Shown piece after piece: positions 51,204 through 55,816 of a DNA stretch of 55,816 nt. The stretch spans positions 1-55,816 of the forward strand of contig JAAZPS010000055.1 of NCBI GenBank assembly GCA_012797095.1, given 5' to 3'. Made by a program: the position numbers and the translations under genes. Below the pieces are notes generated by a model. The model was not told the origin of the DNA. It saw only the letters and a program-made list of their open reading frames with translations, and made no database searches. Positions within the stretch are counted from its first letter, which is position 1; every line of letters starts with the position of its first letter. The stretch is from Bacillota bacterium (GTDB lineage: Bacteria; Bacillota; Dethiobacteria; DTU022).

Positions 51204-51315
51204 GGCATTGCCGGACGATGAGGGGTCGAACGGCGCGGACGGGCAAGCGGGCCGTCACTTTCGGCAGAGGATCGACGTTTCCTTTCCGGTAAAAGAAAAC
51301 GATCTGGAGGTAGCG

Positions 51316-52410
51316 GTGAAACGAACTGGTTTGATCCTGTTGAGCATCCTGCTTATCGCGGCTCTGCTGCTGGCTCTGGCCCAGCGGGAGCTGCGGCCCT
51401 TATTTGGTTTTCCGGGCGGCGGTTTTGGCCGGGGTGAAACGGCGCCGGCTGCTCTGGAGGAAGAAAGCCCAGCGGTGGGACCGGTGGAGGGTTTCGACGA
51501 GACCTCCGCGGGGCTGAAACAGCTTGCCCGGCAGATCACCGCCGAGATTCCGGATGACTACGGTAAATTATGCGCCATCTACGACTGGGTCACCGCCAAC
51601 ATCGCTTACGATCTGGAAAAAGCCAAAAAGATGGAGGAGTACGGCTACGGGGCGGAGTACCTGCTTGAAAATCGCAAAGGGGTCTGCCACGATTTTGCCG
51701 AGCTAACCAGGGCGCTGCTGAAGGCCGTCGGGATCAAGGCCACTTATGAACGGGGCGAGGTCCGTCCCGCTCCCGGCAAAACAGAGCAGCATGCCTGGAA
51801 TCATGTCCAGATCGGGGAGAGCTGCTACGGTCTTGATACAACCTGGGGAGCCGGTTTTGTCGACGAGGAAAAGGGACAATTTGTCCAGAGGCCCTCCCGA
51901 CTCTATCTGACGACAGCGGATGAGCTGGCCCGGCTGCACAGCGATCCCGCTCACAAGGAAGCCCGCGAAATCGAATGGAGCAGGGCCCGGGCAGTGGCGG
52001 CGCGAGCGGTCTATCTGCCCGAATATGAATCGGGATTGCTGGTGCTGTTCAACGAAACCCGGCAGGAAGCCGGGCTGGCTCCACTCAAAGAAGAGCCCCG
52101 ACTGTCCAGCGCGGTGAGGCAAAGTGCAGCCGAAGCGGCGGCAAAAGCCAGCCAGGATGAAGAGTACTCCCTCGACAGGTTGAACCGGGAACTCGAACAG
52201 AGTGCTACGCAGCTGCGCCTGGCCAGGGCGGGCCTTTACGCCTTCACGGTGTGGGACTTTCCCACTCCCACGGTGGAGGAGATCCACCGGCTCATCGCCG
52301 CGCAGCAGGATTCCTTTCTGCATGAGGGGCCCTATCAGGGGCTCACCGTGGGGGTAGTCCGCCGGGGCGATCTGCTCACGGTAGTTCTCGCCGGCCTCTC
52401 CTACTACTAA
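51316..52410 (+). CDS. Membrane-anchored transglutaminase-like / CAP domain protein
   Basis: A 364-residue exported protein. Residues 4-24 form one membrane helix. A transglutaminase-like papain fold follows with the triad Cys124 (KGVCHDFAEL), His159 (QHAWNHVQIG) and Asp174 (LDTTWGAGF). Residues about 240-364 resemble a CAP (SCP/PR1) domain: LLVLFNETRQEAGLAPLKEE, then RLSSAVRQSAAEAA and a closing TVGVVRRGDLLTVVLAG. Both domains appear in sporulation or cell-wall proteins. GTG 51316 is placed by TGGAGG; a longer frame from 51208 would lack it. Function unknown; its position next to gpr hints at sporulation. Confidence 0.85.
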   Translation: MKRTGLILLSILLIAALLLALAQRELRPLFGFPGGGFGRGETAPAALEEESPAVGPVEGFDETSAGLKQLARQITAEIPDDYGKLCAIYDWVTANIAYDLEKAKKMEEYGYGAEYLLENRKGVCHDFAELTRALLKAVGIKATYERGEVRPAPGKTEQHAWNHVQIGESCYGLDTTWGAGFVDEEKGQFVQRPSRLYLTTADELARLHSDPAHKEAREIEWSRARAVAARAVYLPEYESGLLVLFNETRQEAGLAPLKEEPRLSSAVRQSAAEAAAKASQDEEYSLDRLNRELEQSATQLRLARAGLYAFTVWDFPTPTVEEIHRLIAAQQDSFLHEGPYQGLTVGVVRRGDLLTVVLAGLSYY

Positions 52411-52411
52411 A

Positions 52412-52474
52412 AATATGACAGGGTGCGGGGCTCCTGTCATATTCTCCATTGCAGATACCGTGCCTCCGGCACGG
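52412..52474 (+). terminator. Two hairpins after the transglutaminase gene
   Basis: AATATGACAGG (52412-52422) pairs with CCTGTCATATT (52433-52443); CCGTGCC (52458-52464) pairs with GGCACGG (52468-52474). Neither has a long T-tract, but position between converging genes fits termination. Confidence 0.55.
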
Positions 52475-52547
52475 GATCTTTATCTCGATCAACCATCGTG
52501 AACTCCGAAAAGCCGTTCTTCGCGCTCGCGAAAACCTGTTGGCGGGT

Positions 52548-52817
52548 TTAGCCGGCCATATTCTGGTTGAACAGGCGGGTTAAGCGCGACTTTTTCCGGG
52601 CGGCGTTGTTTTTATGAAGTACTCCCTTGGCCACGGCCTGGTCAATCTGGCGAACTGCTTTTCTTAAATTGCCCCGGGCGAGTTCGCGGTCGCCGTTCTG
52701 GAGCGCTTCTTCAAAGCGGCGGATGGCGGTTTTGACAACACTTTTTGCATGACGATTGCGGGCGGTCCGTTTGATCGTCTGCCGCATTCTTTTTTCTGCC
52801 GATCTGGTAACTGGCAA
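52548..52817 (-). CDS. rpsT: Small-subunit ribosomal protein S20
   Basis: An 89-residue basic bS20 made of long helices. Typical elements are RSAEKRMRQTIKRTARNR, SVVKTAIRRFEEAL and GVLHKNNAARKKSRL. It binds the 5' domain of 16S rRNA. Start is TTG 52817 after AAGGAGGTAG. Unlike its flanking plus-strand genes it runs on the minus strand, from its own promoter. rpsT is divergent from gpr in Bacillus as well. Confidence 0.97.
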   Translation of the reverse strand: MPVTRSAEKRMRQTIKRTARNRHAKSVVKTAIRRFEEALQNGDRELARGNLRKAVRQIDQAVAKGVLHKNNAARKKSRLTRLFNQNMAG

Positions 52818-52849
52818 ACTAGACTACCTCCTTCCTCCTAAACACCGAA

Positions 52850-52878
52850 ATATTATCATCTATTGTCCTGAAAAGCAA
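52850..52878 (-). promoter_or_regulatory. Promoter of rpsT
   Basis: On the minus strand TTGCTT (52878-52873), a 17-base spacer and TAATAT (52855-52850). The leader to TTG 52817 is about 25 bases. Confidence 0.65.
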
Positions 52879-53003
52879 GTCCCAAAATGGCGGCGCCGGG
52901 CCGGTGCATAGAGCAAAAATAATTTGGTTAAGCTAAATCCGCGGCCGGGACAGTCCCTTTGCCGGCCGCAACAAAGGATCAATCTGCTGAAGGAGGTATT
53001 TCC

Positions 53004-53330
53004 ATGCTGGGTTTAATCGTTCGTCTGGTTGTATCGGCGGTGGTGCTGATGCTGGTCGGCTGGCTGCTGCCGGGATTTGCCACCCTCACCTTCGTTCATG
53101 CTCTCATCGCCGCGGTGGTGATCGCTCTGCTCGGATTCATCGTTGAAAGCCTGTTCGGTCAGAGGATCTCACCGCAAAACCGCGGTCTGGTTGGGTTTAT
53201 CACCGCCACCGTCGTGATCTACGTGGCTCAGTTCATCGTCCCGGGCATGACTGTCACTTTCCTCGGGGCGGCGCTTGCTGCGGTCATTATCGGGATTATC
53301 GACCTGTTTGTTCCCACCGAACTACGCTAG
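53004..53330 (+). CDS. Small four-helix membrane protein, phage holin family (PF04020-type)
   Basis: A 108-residue membrane protein with four helices: LGLIVRLVVSAVVLMLVGWL, LTFVHALIAAVVIALLGF, LVGFITATVVIYVAQFI and LGAALAAVIIGIIDLFV. Proteins of this type occur beside gpr and are usually labelled phage holin family; no lytic role is shown. ATG 53004 follows GAAGGAGG; an upstream in-frame start lacks a ribosome site. It is 17 bases before gpr and should be cotranscribed with it in the forespore. Confidence 0.87.
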   Translation: MLGLIVRLVVSAVVLMLVGWLLPGFATLTFVHALIAAVVIALLGFIVESLFGQRISPQNRGLVGFITATVVIYVAQFIVPGMTVTFLGAALAAVIIGIIDLFVPTELR

Positions 53331-53347
53331 TTAAAAGGAGCATGTAG

Positions 53348-54367
53348 ATGTCCTCTCAAATGGAACCGCAAGCCGGCTTTGTCCCGCGGTACAGCATCCG
53401 AACCGATCTGGCGCTGGAGGCGCGTGAGATTGTCCAGCAGCAGACAGCGGCGGATATCCCCGGCGTATCCTCGGAGAATTTACAGGAAAACGGCATTGCG
53501 ATCAACCGCCTGGAGATCGAAACGGAGCAGGCCTCCGCCCAGCTGGGTAAGAGCCGGGGGCGCTACCTTACCTTCGAGGTCCCCGGATTGCGGCGCAAGG
53601 ATGCTGCGCTTCAGGATCATCTTTCCGAAGTGATGGCCCGGGAGCTGGTTCATTTTCTGAAGCTGCCGTCCAATCTGACCCAATCTGTTCTCGTCGTCGG
53701 TCTGGGGAACTGGAACGTTACCCCCGATTCGCTGGGTCCGAAGGTGATCGAGGATCTTCTGGTGACGCGCCATGCGGTCACTGCAGGAGATAATATCCTC
53801 GGTGAAGGTTTCCGCTCCATCTGTGCTATCTCCCCGGGCGTCCTCGGGACGACCGGAATCGAGACCGGGGAGATCATTGCCGCCCTGGTCCAGCGGGTGA
53901 AACCGGTTCTGGTGATCGTCGTCGATGCCCTCGCTGCCCGCCGTCTGGAGCGGCTCCATACCACGATCCAGGTAGCCGATTCGGGGATCAGCCCCGGTTC
54001 GGGGGTTGGCAACAATCGCCTCGGGATCAACCGGCAGACAGTCGGTGTGCCCACGGTGGCGATCGGTGTTCCCACGGTTGTTGATGCTTCGACCATCGCT
54101 GGTGAGGCGTTTGATGCACTGAGCGATCATTTCAAAAAGGATGCAAGGGGCCATGCCCTGAGCAACGTGATGAGAGATTTCGATTGGGAGCAGCGCCGCC
54201 AGCTGATCACCGAGGTGCTCGCACCGTACGCCGGGGGCCGGCTCATGGTAACACCGAAGGAGACCGATGCCTTTGTCGAGGATATGGCTTATGTCATCTC
54301 TGGTGCCCTCAATTCGGCCCTGCATCCCCGCGTTCACAGCGAGGGCAGCGAAAAGTACCTCCAGTAA
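53348..54367 (+). CDS. gpr: Spore germination protease GPR
   Basis: A 339-residue aspartic-type protease (family A25) that degrades small acid-soluble spore proteins during germination. It is made as a zymogen with a short pro-segment; here RTDLALEAREI begins the mature-type region, and PRYSIRTDLA holds the likely cleavage area. Active-site regions are NWNVTPDSLGPKV and VVDALAARRLERLHTT. The C-terminus PKETDAFVEDMAYVISGALN is conserved. Its presence shows that the organism makes endospores. ATG 53348 follows AAAAGGAG. It converges with the deacetylase gene after 44 bases. spoIIP, next in Bacillus, is not here. Confidence 0.96.
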   Translation: MSSQMEPQAGFVPRYSIRTDLALEAREIVQQQTAADIPGVSSENLQENGIAINRLEIETEQASAQLGKSRGRYLTFEVPGLRRKDAALQDHLSEVMARELVHFLKLPSNLTQSVLVVGLGNWNVTPDSLGPKVIEDLLVTRHAVTAGDNILGEGFRSICAISPGVLGTTGIETGEIIAALVQRVKPVLVIVVDALAARRLERLHTTIQVADSGISPGSGVGNNRLGINRQTVGVPTVAIGVPTVVDASTIAGEAFDALSDHFKKDARGHALSNVMRDFDWEQRRQLITEVLAPYAGGRLMVTPKETDAFVEDMAYVISGALNSALHPRVHSEGSEKYLQ

Positions 54368-54411
54368 GCGCCGGGCCGCACCGGGCATCCGCTGCGGTCA
54401 AGGGGAACCGC

Positions 54412-55497
54412 TCAGTAGGTGAGCAGGCTCTTCCCGTCCAGGCGGCTCTGATCCACCTGCGCGGCGAGCGGCTCCGGAACGGTCACGACGGCGGGGTTGC
54501 CGTCCGAGATGTACCGTCTTTCCGGGTTCTCCCGCAGCCGCTCCAGCCAGTCGTAAAGCCCGACCCCATCGGTCTCCATCTCGCTGGCCCGCACTCGCGG
54601 CAGCGCCGCCGGGTTGAACTTCACACTGAAGGGAGAGGGTGCGGGATTGGCTCCGACCAGCAAGATCCCTTCATTGCGGTAGGTCGTTCCTTCATAGCGT
54701 CCCTCGATAATATGGCTCATCTCATCGGGGCGCTCGCCAAAAGGAAGGGCCAGGCTGCGCACAGGGTAACCGGGCAGGTACTCCTGGGTCCGCTTGACCT
54801 GCAGGGCCAGTTCACGGCGGGCCTGATCCGGAGCCAAACGGCGGAGATTACCGTGCGAGTAACAGTGGTTGCCGATCTCGAAACCCTTTTCGACAAGATG
54901 AGAAAGCTTCTGCTGAACGTGGCGGCTCTGGCCAAAGGGGTTTTCGTAAAAGATATAGAAGGTTGCAGCCAGGCCGAAATCGGGGTGGGCGGCGTAAAAC
55001 TCTTCCAGGATCCCCACGGCACAATCGGGGTCGATCACGGGACGGCCGTCCTCTTCCAGGTAGCGGAACTGGCCGTTTCTTCCATCATCGAAAGTGAGCA
55101 CTACCGGGGAATACCCGGCAGGAAGATCGATCTTTCCGTCAAGAAGATCATTCATCGAGATAAGGCGGTACCCTGCTGCATGGAGTGTCTCCAGATCCTT
55201 GCGAAAATTGGCGGGAGTACGGCACCAGGTGCTCTCCGGTTCCCCGATCTCGTGGTACATCAGGATCATGATCTCTCCCGCTTCGTTTACCCCCAGAGCC
55301 TGATAATCGATCTTCACCTCCGGAGCATCCAGCTGCTCGCCCCCCGGATTTTTACCCTCCTCGCCCTGAACCGGCTCGGGCGGGCTTTCCGGTTTGCTAC
55401 AGGAGACCGGAAGAACCAGCAGAAGTAAAAGGATTGCAGTTGCCAACATTGCTATGATCCGACTTCCGGGCCGCCGGAACTTTGCTACCAGTTTCAT
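54412..55497 (-). CDS. Polysaccharide deacetylase lipoprotein
   Basis: A 361-residue exported protein. Residues 14-32 form a lipoprotein-type signal ending in Cys33 (LPVSCSKPE). The NodB-like domain has MYHEIG, motif 1 TFDDG with the catalytic and metal Asp, and motif 2 NHCYSHGNLRRL with the His pair. It removes acetyl groups from a wall or capsule polysaccharide such as peptidoglycan. The insert between the motifs, which includes YFLEEDGR-like FRYLEEDGRPV, is longer than usual. No sporulation-specific (PdaA) marks are seen. A ribosome site GGGGTGTC lies before the start. Confidence 0.9.
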   Translation of the reverse strand: MKLVAKFRRPGSRIIAMLATAILLLLLVLPVSCSKPESPPEPVQGEEGKNPGGEQLDAPEVKIDYQALGVNEAGEIMILMYHEIGEPESTWCRTPANFRKDLETLHAAGYRLISMNDLLDGKIDLPAGYSPVVLTFDDGRNGQFRYLEEDGRPVIDPDCAVGILEEFYAAHPDFGLAATFYIFYENPFGQSRHVQQKLSHLVEKGFEIGNHCYSHGNLRRLAPDQARRELALQVKRTQEYLPGYPVRSLALPFGERPDEMSHIIEGRYEGTTYRNEGILLVGANPAPSPFSVKFNPAALPRVRASEMETDGVGLYDWLERLRENPERRYISDGNPAVVTVPEPLAAQVDQSRLDGKSLLTY

Positions 55498-55816
55498 TGT
55501 CGAGACACCCCTTCGACTGCGATCTGCTCACAAGACAGATTTCGACAGATTGAGTGCCTGCTCCTGCTTCTTCAGAAGATCCCATCCCGGGGCATAAGAG
55601 GAAAATAAAAGAAAGCGAAGAAATGAGATAAAGCATCTTTTTGCCCGGTCAAAACGGCCCGAGCAGCGCTCCGGCTCATATAGAAAGCGCGGTCTCCTGT
55701 TTTCCTGGGACGCATTTTTTGTCATGGTGGGGGTGCAGCCCCTCCTGTCATCGGTGGGATTGTAGTTTTACCGATCATGATGGAGGTGCAGCCCCCCCTG
55801 TCATCGGTGGGATTGC
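55498..55816. other. Right-end intergenic region with tandem repeat
   Basis: No gene is supported. Two copies of a repeat with a 53-base period lie at 55722-55774 and 55775-55816, the second cut by the window end. Shared sequence includes TCATCGGTGGGATTG and GGTGCAGCCCC. Confidence 0.75.
55722..55816. repeat. Direct repeat, period 53, truncated by the window
   Basis: Copy 1 starts TCATGGTGGGGGTGCAGCCC and copy 2 TCATGATGGAGGTGCAGCCC; both continue to CTGTCATCGGTGGGATTG. The bases between them, TAGTTTTACCGA, fill the period. Further copies may follow outside the window. Confidence 0.8.

Noticed and set aside
54184..55428. Long plus-strand frame over gpr end and the deacetylase
   Set aside because: It covers two real genes on both strands and has no family pattern.
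55722..55816. CRISPR array start
   Set aside because: Only two units are visible and the non-shared part is not spacer-like; no cas gene is in the window.

Overview
The window is about 56 kb of GC-rich DNA from an endospore-forming, low-oxygen Firmicute, most likely a clostridial lineage. The evidence is a germination protease (gpr), a T-box leader before leuS, com genes, Asp23/LCP/RsfS-type Gram-positive genes, ECF transporter modules, frequent GTG/TTG starts with strong GGAGG-type ribosome sites, and a pyrophosphate-type phosphofructokinase. I cannot name a genus from sequence alone.

Layout. 1-4.3 kb: a ketodeoxygluconate block (2-hydroxyacid dehydrogenase cut by the window edge, KDPG aldolase, KDG kinase), then panB and a MaoC-type hydratase. 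4.4-14.97 kb: a conserved housekeeping run, rplU-rpmA-obg-nadD-RRM protein-yqeK-LCP protein-rsfS-ThiF-like-[T-box/tRNA-Ala]-leuS-Asp23-comEA. 15.0-22.8 kb: ahcY on the minus strand, then pyrimidine-nucleoside phosphorylase, deoC, rnhA, two different phosphofructokinases and class II fructose-bisphosphate aldolase. 22.8-28.7 kb, minus strand: an ECF transporter locus (HAD protein, S component, LemA, TPM protein, EcfA1, EcfA2, EcfT). 28.7-31.4 kb: an accessory patch with 47-bp tandem repeats, a decayed lemA copy, a small lipoprotein/metal-binding operon and a broken Rpn-type transposase. 31.5-33.9 kb: comEC. 34.3-47.0 kb: an alpha-glucan/sugar-nucleotide block (GT4 glycosyltransferase, nucleotidyltransferase-PMM fusion, CapA-like protein, three GH57 enzymes, DUF4912, galT). 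47.1-50.0 kb: TrkA-TrkH potassium uptake. 50.0-55.5 kb: holA, a transglutaminase-CAP lipoprotein-like protein, rpsT, a small membrane protein, gpr and a polysaccharide deacetylase. A truncated tandem repeat closes the window.

The housekeeping genes follow the order known from Bacillus (nadD-yqeK-rsfS ... comEA-comEC-holA-rpsT-gpr), but it is opened in two places by the metabolic blocks. The sugar genes can work together: KDG goes to pyruvate plus glyceraldehyde-3-phosphate, nucleosides go through deoC to the same triose, and the PFK/aldolase genes act on the same glycolytic segment; the GH57/GT block would build and remodel glycogen-like glucan.

The most striking object is at 10.8-11.2 kb. 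A complete leucine-specifier T-box leader for leuS carries an intact tRNA-Ala(GGC) gene between its stem I/II region and its antiterminator. The tRNA is enclosed by a near-perfect helix that looks like stem III, so the tRNA occupies the loop of a riboswitch hairpin. I know of no description of such an arrangement. Other points of interest are an L27 without the Firmicute N-terminal extension together with absence of the prp gene, an obg gene with no standard start codon, an ECF ATPase pair whose degenerate motifs fall in one composite ATP site, and a phosphomannomutase domain without its metal loop.
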